Shown here: positions 25,528 through 38,262 of the stretch, piece by piece | Layout: every line of letters starts with the position of its first letter | Position numbering within the stretch: the first letter of the stretch is position 1 | Source of the DNA: Allium sativum | Lineage: Eukaryota > Streptophyta > Magnoliopsida > Asparagales > Amaryllidaceae | Length of the DNA stretch: 64,000 nt | Reading direction: 5' to 3' | Assembly: GCA_030737875.1 (NCBI GenBank) | Contig: CM060915.1 | Location: 631,224,786-631,288,785, forward strand | The notes under the pieces: generated by a model | The model's input: the letters and a program-made list of their open reading frames with translations, nothing else | Told to the model about the DNA's origin: nothing | Database searches by the model: none | Program-made: the position numbers and the translations under genes

Positions 25528-25908
25528 TGAAGGCTTTGAGGTTGATAGTGGTTGAGTATATTGAAATAAATTGAGCCATTATGCTCGATAGCACTCGCAT
25601 AAGGTACGCTCACGCGAAAATATAATTTTTGGGTTTTTGAATTTTCTTCCGACTGTATGGGTCGATGAATATATATTTGTCGATCCTCCGATATCGCAAA
25701 AGTTCTCCGTACAGGGGAGACTCTGCCGAATTTTTCAGAGAATTTCATATGTTAGAAAATTTTCGCTATATCTGAAACTTTTATTGACAATAAGAAATTG
25801 TTTTTCGAATTTAAATGAATTGGATTTTAGAAAAATTAATTATTTGGGTTTATAGCACTTCTTTACCGTAGTAATTTCGAGGACGAAATTCTTTTAAGGG
25901 GGAAGGAA
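25528..25908 (+). other. B1 interior, right part, with PPT
   Basis: Non-coding continuation of the B1 interior after D1. It contains a string around 'GGGGAGACTCTGCCGAATTTT' shared in degraded form with A1 (about 9550), then an AATTTCG-AGGA-CGAAATT hairpin (25873-25890) and the PPT CTTTTAAGGGGGAAGGAA ending at 25908. From memory of related autonomous elements, this last stretch also encodes the end of pol (..DEILL..), but no pol is left here. Confidence 0.8.
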
Positions 25909-27451
25909 TGTAACGTCCTATATTTTCGGTAGTTAGATATTTAATATATTTTATTATTTTAAATATTGATTTGGAATTATATATGGATTTATAGTATATA
26001 TTTAATAAGCGAAGCTTGAACGTTAAATTTATATTAAATTATAAATCGAGCTCTTAAATGTCGTGGTAGTTCGTAATTTACGATTTGAACTTCAATTGAA
26101 TATACAAAATCCATTTTAAGTCGGAATTCTATAAAACAAGAAACACAGGGATCGATTTGATTATATATTTCTAATGGAAGAGGAAAATGGAGATTTCAAT
26201 TTATAGATTGTGAGTTGCATCCAATTCAAATTTTGAAATAGTCGTTATGGAGTTCGTTAATAAACGATAACATTTATTAAATAAAATATAAAGGATTTTT
26301 ATATATTTTGAATACCGTTTTAAATCGAGACTTTTAATACTGAGTTTTAAGTATATATTAGTTTATTTTGGAGCTATGAAATATTTTTGGAGAGGTACGA
26401 TAATAATTTATTTTTATTTAAATAGAATTATTGTGGATTTAAATATACTTTATCGTTATTATAAAGGGTGTAGAAATTGTTTATTTTTCTAACAACCTCC
26501 GTTATCGACGAAACGAGTTTTATTGGAATGCGTACAATTAATTATTGTTACATTTTCAATTCAGAGCCAGTTGGAGTTATTTTGTTGGTGCATGCAATTT
26601 AAGGGTGAACCGATAAATTAAAATAATAACACTTTGCAACGGAGTCGGTTTTCAATGAAATTAATTTCATTGAAACCGGAACGATACGGCGTAGCGGTGT
26701 ATACATTTTCATTACGTTTGTGTTATTGTGTTGCGGTACGTGTATTTAAATGGTTCATGGTAAACAACGGTTAACCATAAAATTTAATATGGTAAAAAAA
26801 GGAATTCTTAACTATTAAGTAATACCTACCCTACATGACTCAATACACGCACCCTAAAGTTGAGGTGAAAGCACACGTGCAGCATTTGGATTCTTATACC
26901 CTACTAATTATGTATTTCAGTAAATGGTACAACCCTATTCCTCAGCTATGCGAAGTCCAATTTGATTAATACTCCTACCTTCACAGTGTACTTTTAAATT
27001 CTACAGCTGATTATAACAATATATGATCATCATTCTCTCTCCGTAGAGTTGTTTAATTAAGAACAAAGAAAAGTTGGCATGGAAACGCGATAAAGTGAGA
27101 AAATGTGATACCGATACATGGAATCATGTACTTCAGTTCTTTTTTCTACGGTCAATTCATGCGCACACACCCAACCATCTTTCTTAGTCATGACTGAATA
27201 TAATATTAGAGGATATAATAAGGCAACATGGTATAATCCTATATTACATATACGTCTGATAAACATTGCATGTAATTTCTTTTCATTTCATCTACTTCCT
27301 ATCCTAGCTATGAGATTTCCTTTCAGCACAGCTACGCCTTCATGTCACCAACATAGCAGACAAACAAGAAGTGAAACTCATGAAATCCTTCAGCTACTTG
27401 TAGCCTACGCTGTACCTCCCTGAAAGACTTTGTTCTTATCCTTCTAAACTT

Positions 27452-27453
<2 letters not shown>

Positions 27454-27487
<34 letters not shown>
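27454..27487. repeat. (TA)n microsatellite
   Basis: About 16 TA units in the B1 3' LTR. The 5' LTR counterpart is missing because of the A0 insertion. Confidence 0.95.
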
Positions 27488-27492
<5 letters not shown>

Positions 27493-28256
27493 GCTCATTT
27501 CTTTACAATATTTTCTCCAGTGGGAGTACTCTGCTTGTTTTCTTTTTCCAGTTTAAATCTGCGCCTTTACAACTAAATGAATCGAACCCAAGAATTTCAT
27601 TCAGCAGATCAATTTAATAACTAAAACAAAAACCATTCTTCACTTATAATATAAACTACATACTCCACAATAGTTTAGCCAAGGTGTTCATCAGTGGACT
27701 GAAGGGGGGTGCAATTGTACAGTAATATTGGGGAAGAGAAGAGGGGAACTGGACTGTGTTGGGGACTGTCGCTGGCAACGGAGAGGTCGGCAAGGGTGGT
27801 GGCGATGGAAGTACATTGGAGAGAGAAGTGGAGCGAGCTAGAATGGTTAGGAGCAGGCACAGTGGGGTCGTATTCTTTTTGTTTTTGTGTACATAGATGG
27901 TGTGTCATGGTGGAGCATTCTGTGAGTTCATGTATTACTGCAGCAGTTCAAAAACAAAATTGGTACTGAAGATGGGAAATGAAAGGACTGATAAAGATGT
28001 GCTAACTGAAAGCAATAGGAAAATATGATTGTGGAGCATGGATGCATGGGGACGTGAGTAAGAAACCATATATGGGTAGGGTAACAACTGTTTAAGATGG
28101 GTGGAGTATTCATTATTTAAAATGGCAGATGGGAAGATTTTTGTTTGGCCAACATTTTGTTTCTAAAGTTGAAAAAGGGGGATCGCTTGCAAATCATAAT
28201 TCTTGGGTACGTTAGCTAGAAGGAACGAGGTGCAGAAGATTTTAATCAGCTGACGG

Positions 28257-28265
28257 TATATAAAC
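28257..28265 (+). promoter_or_regulatory. TATA box of the B1 3' LTR
   Basis: TATATAAAC, same context as 1800-1808. Transcription starting about 30 bases downstream would make a roughly 240-base leader before the donor CAAG|GTAAGT at 28529. Confidence 0.5.
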
Positions 28266-31200
28266 CCAATACATATTATAACTGATTTAATTAAGGTTAT
28301 TAGGAAACTAATTTATTTATTTATAACGTATAAACTAAGTAGAGTATAATTTTTGTTATGTTACTAGAATTTAGTGAAAATGAGATTAGCCGGAATCAGG
28401 GTGAAGAACATGACCGTATGGAACTGATTTGGACAGGAATGGAGACAACCGGGAACTTACTGTTAAATTAAACACTACTTAATTTAATAGTTTCTGAACC
28501 GCTACAGCGATAAAACGAACAAATCAAGGTAAGTTTACTCACTCAGTTTTTAACCATTTATATTTTATATAAGTCGGGGTTTATTTTGTGTGCTACGGTT
28601 GATAATTGTTTGTTGGTTGCCATTTAGTTATATTGGATGAATTGATTGATTTACACGTTAGTTTGGTTCAAATAAAATCTGACCGTTATGTTAACGATTA
28701 TTTCCAAACAAGGTAACTTACCTTGTTGGTTACGTTTATAATAATATAAAGGTATGAAATCAGAAATATGGATGTTTGAATTGTTGTTATTTATTTATTT
28801 ATTGTTGAATATCATACCTGTTTATTGAATGGGATAATATTATTTGAGTTAACGTATTTGGATGCAGGGAAACTGGGTAGAGAAATCCAACTAGATTCCT
28901 CAAATTTGTTGGTTATTTCTTATCACAATTATATGAACTGTTTAACCAATATGATTGGCTGATTGACTTTTTTATTGATCGTTGAATCCAAATTCAACAT
29001 TTGTTTGGTTGTTAACCGATGGATCATATTGTTTGGGTAATTGGAAGCATATGGCCAATAAAATAATTATTTTATAAATACCAATTTACCTTCAAGTGAA
29101 TCGACGGTAATGAAGTTATAAAATTTATTTTATAACTGAAAATAGATTTTAAATCTATTAATTGGAAGTAATGTTATTAAAAAAGGAAATAAACATTTAT
29201 TATTTATTATTTAAAGTTTATAAGTATTATTAAATAATTATATAAAGAGAATTCTTATATAAACAAGATTTATATTGAAATGAGCAGAAATTAGCCGAAC
29301 GGTTAAGAGTTGGATTGAATAGACTTATTTGAATTAATTATATTTTTAATTAATTTAAAGTAAGAACTAAATGAAATTAGATAACGAGATAATCGTATTT
29401 TGAATCAAATGAGTCGACCGCTTTAACGGAGATCGATTATTAAGTTGAATTAATTTATTGTATAATAAATCTAATAAAAATTAGTTAACATATATTTGTT
29501 AAATTTAATAAGATTTTAAATAAAGAAATTTATTATTTATTTTAACAATAAAGAATTGAACTACTTCAACAGTAGTTAATGATTAAGTAAATTATTTTTT
29601 AATTAATAATAATTTAAGTAATTACTTCTTAAATGGAATACATTTAAGTAAGTAACCAATAATTGAATGGAAAATGGTTGAGTTTTGAAAAGAGGTTATG
29701 AGTGAGCTTGATATTGAACCCCAGTTTTGTAACGAAGTTATAAAAGAGATTCGAATTGATGTGATAGCATAAAAATAAAGGGTTTTATTTAACATTTGAA
29801 GCAAGTAAAAAGAAATCATGATAGGAAAGGATTATGTATTAAACAAAAGTTATAAAATAAGGTATATAGAAAGGGTGTAAAGCTAAAACATTGATTTTGA
29901 GTTGACATTACTTAATAATGAAATTAAGTGAAACGATTAGAATTGAACGAGATTTCCAAAGAGGAAATGGTTAAATGAATTAGAAGGGGAATCGTATGGG
30001 TTGATAAGCAGTAAGAGAATTAAGAAATGGAAATGTTTTCCGACTATGAAAAAGGGTTCGAAGGATTAAAATGGTAATTCCAATATTAGGGAATAAAAGA
30101 GGATTTGGTAAAAATATAACGATATTTATGAAGTAAAGTGGATGAGTTCGAATGAGTTTATTAAAAAGGAAATAAGTGTTTGTTTTGTTTCCCAGTAATG
30201 AAAATCAAAGAGATTTCGTAACGACGTTTTTACGTGGGATTTTTAAACTCAAATGTTTGGAGTGTGTGTATATATATATATGGATAAATTCTAAAGTGTT
30301 TTAAAAATGGTTTTATAGATATTATTATAACAAGATAAGAGGTAAGTAATGTGTTTTAAAATATCAGGAGATTAAGAAGTTTTAATTTGTTTTTAATAAA
30401 AAAAGGCCAAGTGATGCTGAATACTGAACCAGTGAGTTTATTTTATTTTTATGGATGAATGATTGTTTTTTGATAGATAAATAACCGAGTATCAAATTTG
30501 ACCTATACGATTGTTGGTACGGAAAGACCGAGATCAAATTATATTCAAAAACCATTCCGAACAGCAAATACGAAATGGAGAAGATATCAAACACTGATCA
30601 AGACGGAGCCGTTGAAGACCATAGATCTTCATAAAACGGAAGGATTACTTATATCTCTGGTTAACTCATATAGTTTTCAAAGTCTGTTATATATTATCTT
30701 AATTTATAATTTATAACCAGAGATGTATTGTGGTTCTATCGTGGTTGAAATCTATGGATTTGCAATGACTACTCGCTACTGATCTATAGGGTGATTTCTA
30801 GGATGTGGTAGGAGAGTACCTTCGGTTCATCCTATTCCTGGATGACTTGTATGGACGAATGTCTAACAGAGTATTTCTTAAGAATCACGCACGTTGATTT
30901 CTATAAACGTATCTCTGTAGGTGGCAGAGAAGACACCTTCTCTTAGCATAAACACCCAGAGTATTTTTGTGGACGTCAATTAGCGATTTGGTGGATCTGA
31001 CGATGTGGCATTCAAAGTGAATGGTGATATGTTGTTAAAAGGGAAATGTTAAACCTCAAGCCTCATCAGCCAGGAAATGACAAAAATCGGGCAGGCAGCA
31101 CGGCTATGTGGGTCGCTCCCGTTAGGGTGTATAATCACCTATCTAGAGAAATTCCATTTCATTCATTAATCTGTTGTTGTTGTCCCTTTTCGGGAAACAG

Positions 31201-32095
31201 TTGCTGATCCCAACCGTTGGTGATATACAATCGATACACTCAATCGAAATGAGTGGTCGGTCATGTGTGGGCCGGGTTGCAAGACGTTCTTGTTGAACCC
31301 AATGTATTCCCCTCTAAAGATACACTATCAGAAGGTGGTTCCATACCTTGTCATAGTTGAAAATCGAATCTCCAATAAGCGCCTGTGGTTTTGATTGTAT
31401 ACTATATATGTGGAGCGTGAGATGCAAGCGTTCCGCTAAATTGATATTTACTTATATTTAGACACTATTATAATATTAGAGAAATATATGATTTCAAAAT
31501 GTTTTGGGTTATAGTAAGGTAAAAACCTTCCGTGTTTATGTGTGGGCTGGTCTTACTATTATCCTTTTCTTTCAAAATGATTTTTTTGACTCTAAAATCA
31601 ATATGGATGTTATATAAACTTAGCGAGTTTTCTCACTCTGGTTCATCAGACTGATCCGGCTTTAGTAATGCTCGGGTTAGCCCGGGGTTTTCAGGTTCAG
31701 GTTATTGGATACTACGAAGTTCAGAAGACGTGTTGGAGGAGTTCAGACGTATTAGTATTTATTCCGTTGTGTGTTGTATATGAGGACAGATACCTATAAC
31801 TATCCAGATGTGTTGACTGTAAGTGTACTCTAATGATTGTATTTATTTCAAAGCTCTCAAATAAAGATTTATTTATGTATTATATTTTATTCCGCTGCGA
31901 TGTGAGACTCTAATTCTATTATGTTGGTTAATGGTTTTTCAACTTCTTCTATTCTTCTATTTCTTTTTTTCTTATCTCACCCTCTATTTTCTTCCTAATA
32001 ACTATCTGGTGTTTTTGATACTTGGGTTCTGACAAGTAATACTGTTTGATGTATTATTGTTGGAATTCAGGTGTTGAATCTGCTGGGTCGTTACA

Positions 32096-32499
32096 AATTC
32101 TAAAAGGGGTTTTGTTGTATTGCGCATGAATCGCCAACATAAAGATAATTAAAAAGAAATATCTTGCGGTCATGGGTTTTTATAAAATAAATTTTCTTAT
32201 ACTATGAAAATAGTTTTTTACATATTTTTAGTAACCAATAAATTATGGAACTTCCAAAAAGCTGAATTTAAGGATGGCAAGTGAAATATCAACATAAGTA
32301 TATTAATGTCGAAAGGATTATGAGGAAAGGTGTTGATCTAAAGTGGTCGAGGGATGGTAGAAGGCAAGGATTGGTGAAAGAAAGAATGTTACCTATCTTT
32401 AGTTCTTTCTAGCTTTCCTATTTTTTTGGGAATATTTTGTCCCTTGTCCTTCTATGTATTAGCTTCATCGGGCCATAGTCACGATAAGTTGAATCTTGT
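32096..32499 (+). other. C1 interior fragment left of B2 (decayed)
   Basis: Non-coding sequence between the B1 3' end and B2, ending with CTTGT (32495-32499), the left target duplication of B2. It continues at 45119 and belongs to the element whose 3' LTR starts at 48188. No ORF recognised. Confidence 0.6.
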
Positions 32500-35199
32500 T
32501 GTAAAGGCCCGCAAATCCGTGCTATCAGAGTTGACTAAATACACCACACGTCCAACCCAAATGACACAGAAATACGACTCATTTTTAGAAAGAAGTTAGA
32601 GGATGAGAAATAGAAAGAAAGAAATATTAGAATAGAAGAAAACGAAGATCACAAACTCACAGCGGAATGAATAAAATATATTATATAACATAAGCTTCGA
32701 AATACAAATCTGTTTTGTACATACATACATACCATCATCAGAGTACACATAACATTTGATCCAGCGGAAGTAACTCTAAATAACTAACGTTGAAGCCTTC
32801 TGCTTCAAGCTCCTCCAAGTGTATCTGTAAAAGCCTGAAACACTTGACTGCCCGTACAAATTTGGGCACCCAAGAGTTTAGGGCAAACAAAAACAAAATA
32901 AACTCTGGGTCAGTCATGGGACTGGTGTGAGTAAACTCCAACCACTTGTTTAACTTTCAAACTCTTTTCGAAAGAAAAGATAATAGTAAGACCAGCCCAC
33001 ACATAAACACGGACGGTTTTTACCTTACTATAACCCAAAATACTTTGATACGAAAATCCAGTGATATTATAATAATGTCTACATCAAATAAATAACCAAA
33101 TAGCAGAACGCTTGCATCTCACGCTCCACATATATAGTATAAAATCAAAAACCGCATGGCGCTTATTGGAGATTGGATTTTCAACATGACAAGGTATGGA
33201 ACCACCTTCCGACAGTGCATCTCTAGAGGCGAATACACCTGGGTTCAACAAGAACGTCTTGCAACCCGGCCCACACATGACCGACCACTCATTTCGCTTG
33301 AGTGTATCGAATGTATATCACCAACGGTTGGACTCAAACCACCGTTTCCCGAATGGGCAGAATCGATAGATTTAGAACAAAAGGAATTTCTCTAGATAGG
33401 TGATTATACACCCTAATGGGTGCGACCCACATAGCCATGCTGCCTGCCCGATTTTTGTCCTTCCCGGTTGTTGAGGCCTGAGGCTACGCTTACTTACCAT
33501 TCATTGATAACACAATCACTTTGAATGCCACATTGTCAGATCCGTTAATCACTAGTTGAGTTTGCACAAATATTCTGGATATTATGCTAAGGGATAAATC
33601 CGTTGCAACCATATATATATTCGTACAGACCAACCCATTTGATCATTGGAAATACTCTGTCAGACATTCGTCCATTTACGTTCGTTCTGGGATTGAACGT
33701 AACCGAAGGCACTATTTCTATTACTAGAAAAGCCCTTGCACTTCACTCCGTCTTCAATATATTCAGCATACTTGGTTCGCAACGCTAATGCCGATACGGA
33801 GTGGTTCTTCGGATAATAATCCAACCGGTCTCTCCATATTGACAACGATGGTCAAAAACTTCGATAGTCTGTGATTTAACTATCGAATAAAAACAAGTGT
33901 TCAATCAACATATCAAACAAATCACTGGGCTCTTTAATTAATATTCATTAATTAAATCACTTCTCTATTCTCTTATCAATATTTGTTAACCAAATATTTT
34001 CAATAATCTTCTTGCCTCTTATGCCATTTGGAAAACGTTTCCAAATATTAACTTCTTTTATTTTCTATATATTAGAAAAATCTCTATTTGCAATTGGAAA
34101 CAATTCCAATCACTTATCTCTATCCCCTTTTGTTTACAACATTCGATTTTTATATTCACTTTACTATCGAATTCAATATGTCGATACAATGATTTCAAAT
34201 TATCAAAATATCTTAAAAATATTCTAACTCCTTAAATTTCCGGAAAATTTCGCCATAACCTCCCCTGTATCGGGAGCATCGGGAAATTTCAAATAGCTTC
34301 CCGGTATCTTCTAATCTCAAAAAGAAAAAGGAAAAGCCAAGCGGCTTGCCGATACGGCGCATAAAACTCATATATGAATTAAACATGTACCTTTTTGTCG
34401 GGCATTACATTTATAAACTTCATATACCTCATCCCATACCTGTCTAACACCTGTTCACCTGTTTTCAATTCAATTCAATAACATCTAATCGTTTGAATTC
34501 AGTTCCGCCCATTTATTCTTTAAATCGGCCAATTTGCCTATTTCACTTCTTTGGTTGAACATAACATGTTCAAACAAAATATTTAACTTGTTCATGACTA
34601 AATTGAATTTCAATTTCAATTCTAGTTTCCTTTTCTATTTCGAATATAAATTTCAAATCGAATTTTCTTATTTAAAGTTCAATATCCATTCAAAATCTCA
34701 TTTAACTAATTTCCGTTCAAATTAGTAAATTCTATTCAATAAATCAAAATCTGGTTTCTGTTTCAAAAATCATATTCATTTACACCACTTGAATTCGCAT
34801 ATATTTTACAACTCAACTCTGAAATTTTCTAAATCGAACTTCGGATTTTATTTGCTTAAAAATCCCTTTTATAATATTAAATAAACCATTATGGTTTTAA
34901 AACGATTCTGGCGCTGTTTTTCTGAAAATTTGATTTTTGACATATCTCAAAATCTATACGACGAAATCCAGATTTTTCTCTTTCATTTGAAAGCTATTAT
35001 CAAACCGGTCCTGATGCTTCTTGTTTCAAAGAGTTTCGACTTCAATTGAGTCCTGTATATTCGATTGAAGTTCGAATCGCTATTTTACGAACTGCAGCGC
35101 TGCGGCGAGTTCGTTTTAATTATATTTATATATATAAACTTTTTAAACTTCTCCAAAATGAATTCAACTTCCTTTTTATATATATATGTTCATATATAT

Positions 35200-36150
35200 T
35201 TCAAATTCCATTTGAATCTTCAAATTCCATAGTTTTAAATCCTGTATCCAAATCCCATTTGAAATCCTTTATTCGAATTCCATTGCAAATTCTTTATTCG
35301 CATTTCATTTCAAATTCTTTATTCGAATTCTCATTTCAAATCCAACTCCTTTTTGAATTTCTATATTTGAAATTCATACTTGAATTTAAATATCCAAACT
35401 CCATTTAAATTTCTATTTGAAATTCTAAATGTTTCAAATCCCATTTGAACTTCTATATTCCAATTTCTATATTTGAATTCTATTGAAATTCAAATATTCA
35501 AACTCCTTTTTAAATTCTATATTCAAAATTCCATAGTTAAAACCCATTTGAATTTCATATTCAAATCCCATAGATCAAATCCTATTTGAATTCAATTTGA
35601 ATCTCTTATATTCAAATTTCATTTTCCATTTGAATTTTAATATTCAAATTCATTTCCAGCCCCATTTGAATTCTAATATTCAAATTTATTTTTAACACCA
35701 TTTGAATTTCTTCACTCAAATCCATTTGAATTCCCCTGGATTCAAATCCCATTTTCAAAACCATTTGGATTTTCTATTTGAAATCCTAATTTGAAATTCT
35801 ATTTCCAATCCTACTTTGAAAATCCTATTTCAAAGTTTATTTCAAATTCTATTTTGAAATTCTACGTTCAAATCTCTATTCGAATTTCTTTATTCAAATT
35901 CCTTTGAATTCAAATTTTATTTTAATTCCTTGAATTCAAATTCTATTTTTCATTCTAATTTCGTCCATTCAAATTCTATTTGAACTTCTAATATTCAATT
36001 TCCTTTTAAAAATTCAAATATTTAAACTCCTTTTAAAAATTCAAATGTTATACTCAAATTTCATTTGAGTTATATATTTAAAAATTTCATTTCACATCCT
36101 ATTCTGAAATTTCATTTCAAATTCCAATTTCACACTTGTATTTCTATTTC
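35200..36150 (-). repeat. Low-complexity TTTGAAT-rich block in the B2 3' LTR
   Basis: About 950 bases dominated by irregular repeats of strings like CAAATTCCATTTGAATTC at roughly 20-30 base spacing. The identical block is at 42051-43001 in the other LTR. It occupies the same relative place as the minisatellites of A2 and A3. Confidence 0.85.
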
Positions 36151-37986
36151 TGAATTATCAAATGATAATTCTTTTCACTTCATTTATAACTTCGTTATAA
36201 AACTATTTATAAACTTCGTTTAAAAAGAAGCTACTTGTTTTATTTTAAAACAAGTTTATACTTTTATTCCCATTTAAAATTCAAATTCTATTTAAAAATA
36301 GAATTTTCTCTTTAAATCTCAAATACTCTTTCCACGATATTTTTAAATATCATTACTTAAGCCCAGTGATATTTAAAACAATCAAACCATTCAAATTTCG
36401 ATCATTTGATTTTTTTAACACATCTCATATGAATATATGTGAAATCAAACAAACAACAAACAGATAATATATTTTTGAGGAATCCAGTGGGATTCCTCCA
36501 ACCTGTTTTCCTGCATCCACAGATGTTAGCACATAATTAATACCCATTCTGCTTCGTGGCAGAATATCGCGGTATAGAAGGTCATCCACTAATCATAGCG
36601 TGGGGCGTATATAGGGTAATCATCCGCTATGAAACTGCGGGCATCCGCTAATGAGACTGCGGGAATCCAACCAATCAATCAACCCAATATATATATATAT
36701 AGCCTACATAACTAATATAAATAAAACAACCAGAAAGCGTGCACACAAGCAACAAACAATTATTTTTAACGAAATAAAAATAATTAAAATAAAAGGTGAG
36801 TGAGATTTACTCACCTGGTTTTCCTTGTTCGATCCATTCTGATCCAATTGATTTTAGAAATTTCCAATCCAACATCCAATAGTATTTTCCGCAACTATAT
36901 TATAAGGAACTGGCTTTTCGATTTAATTACCTTGTATAATTTAAATTTTTGCATTTATCAGATATACGGATTATATCGACTAATAGGATTAAAGGTAAAC
37001 TAAATTTGATTTTTAACTTTCTTTAAATTAATTACTTATGGGTTAACTAAATTCCAACTAAAATCTTAACTGATTACTTTACAGATTTTATTTCTAACTA
37101 ACTAATCCTTTATATAAACTAACTTAAAAATCCTAATCACTTTATAAATTAACTAATAATAAAAAAAATGTTATTAACAAATTTAACAACCGTTATTAAC
37201 TTGCAAATTAGAATTAAATTAAATAATTTATATTACCTTGATTTCTTCTTCTCCTCGGCATTTCACCAAGCACTTCACCTTCACTCTCGGAACTGCTCCT
37301 CACAGCCGCAATCCCCCATTCGAACTCCTCTGCCTATCTCCCCAAATCGTCACCAGAAAAACCGAACTCTCCCAGATTCACCTAAAGTCACTGCTCCTAT
37401 CACGAACGTCTACGGACCATCACGAGGTGCTCCGCCAAAAGACCATCGCGAGTTACCCAGATGAAAACCAATATCCAAGCTTCGCCTTCCCATCGATCAA
37501 CCCAAACAACCCTGGACCGCCAATCATCACTGCTGAACACCTCAAAACCAACTCGAATCACCTATCGCACATCCCAGTTTTTACGTCGAGATTTAGGACC
37601 TAGCAACTGCAAATTTCGATCCTCGAGTTCCCCAAATTCACCAGCGCTTCCATCGTTTGACCGAGCTTCAGAAATCGGTTGGCGTTGAATTCTGGTGCTC
37701 TTCGCGATCGCGATCATGAATTTAATTTCTTTTTTTTTTCTTTCAGCATCGGTGGCTCGCTTTGGGTTTATTTGGAAGAATGGGGAAACGAAGAAAAGGG
37801 TTTTCAGTTGAATTTAGAAAGAGGATTCAAAAGTTATGAAGGCTAATGCTTGCTTTATAGTTGCGAGCAGCAGACCAACGTACAGAGGGCATTGAATTTC
37901 TGCTCCTTTGATATAGAAGATGGGAGACAAATTATTTGGCTCGAGGAAAGAATAGCTGTGGCTTGAAAACATTTAGGTCGGCTGAT

Positions 37987-37996
37987 GTATTTATAT
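37987..37996 (-). promoter_or_regulatory. TATA box of the B2 LTR
   Basis: The minus strand reads ATATAAATAC next to a poly-A/T tract, followed about 300 bases later by the GC-rich leader. Duplicate at 44838-44847. The adjacent T/A tract carries one of the three LTR differences. Confidence 0.45.
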
Positions 37997-38262
37997 TTTT
38001 TTTTTTTTTAAAAAAAAGCTAAATATCTTGTGGTCTTTAACCCGTAAATCTGAACCGCTATTTTAACGTATCCACTGGCTTTTCAATACTGTAACATTAT
38101 TTTGAACTGAATAAAAATCTAAAATTTAAATCTGAACGTATAATTAGAATAACCATATTATATTGATAATTCAATTATAAAATATCATTTATATTATCAA
38201 CTAAATATTTAAAACAATATAAAATATTTAAAATAAATTATTCAAAAATCTGGGTCGTTACA

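Larger units (their letters stand above)
1132..32095 (+). mobile_element. B1: giant-LTR gypsy-type retrotransposon, interrupted by A0, A1 and D1
   Basis: The 5' LTR survives as 1132-2152 plus 16210-19668, its beginning being left of A0. The interior is 19669-20631 plus 25528-25908. The 3' LTR is 25909-32095. The two LTRs align collinearly once A1 is removed. A short segment after 1132 shows roughly 10% or more differences from the 3' copy by eye, so this is an old insertion. Removing D1 leaves about 1.34 kb of interior with no coding sequence against a 6.19 kb LTR. The PBS is degenerate (TGGTATCCAAGC at 19670) and a clean PPT lies at 25894-25908. The element is inferred to be non-autonomous. 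The 3' flank begins AATTC; the matching 5' flank is not visible. Confidence 0.85.
25909..32095 (+). repeat. B1 3' LTR (6.2 kb, uninterrupted)
   Basis: Starts TGTAACGTCC and ends GGGTCGTTACA. U3 has a normal AT-rich start (25909 to about 26780), then an unusual 1.4 kb stretch of more balanced base composition (26780-28250), a (TA)n microsatellite, a TATA box at 28257 and a CAAG|GTAAGT donor at 28529. After that come AT-rich sequence and a conserved core (30600-31440). It preserves the empty target sites for A1 (28620) and A0 (27605). Confidence 0.9.
32500..38262 (-). repeat. B2 3' LTR (5763 bp)
   Basis: On the minus strand: U3 with an AT-rich start; TATA at 37996-37987; GC-rich leader about 37690-37240; donor CAAG|GTAATA at 37236 and a second donor CCAG|GTGAGT at 36814; low-complexity 'TTTGAAT' block 36150-35200; module with CGCTGCAGTTCG near 35090; conserved core 33850-33090 shared with B1; 3' end GGGCCTTTACA. 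The short ORFs in both LTRs are identical only because the LTRs are identical. Confidence 0.97.

Noticed and set aside
37168..37688. Proline/serine-rich ORFs of 75-121 codons on the plus strand in the B2 LTR as host exons.
   Set aside because: They are antisense readings of the GC-rich leader of a minus-strand LTR and occur in three overlapping frames.
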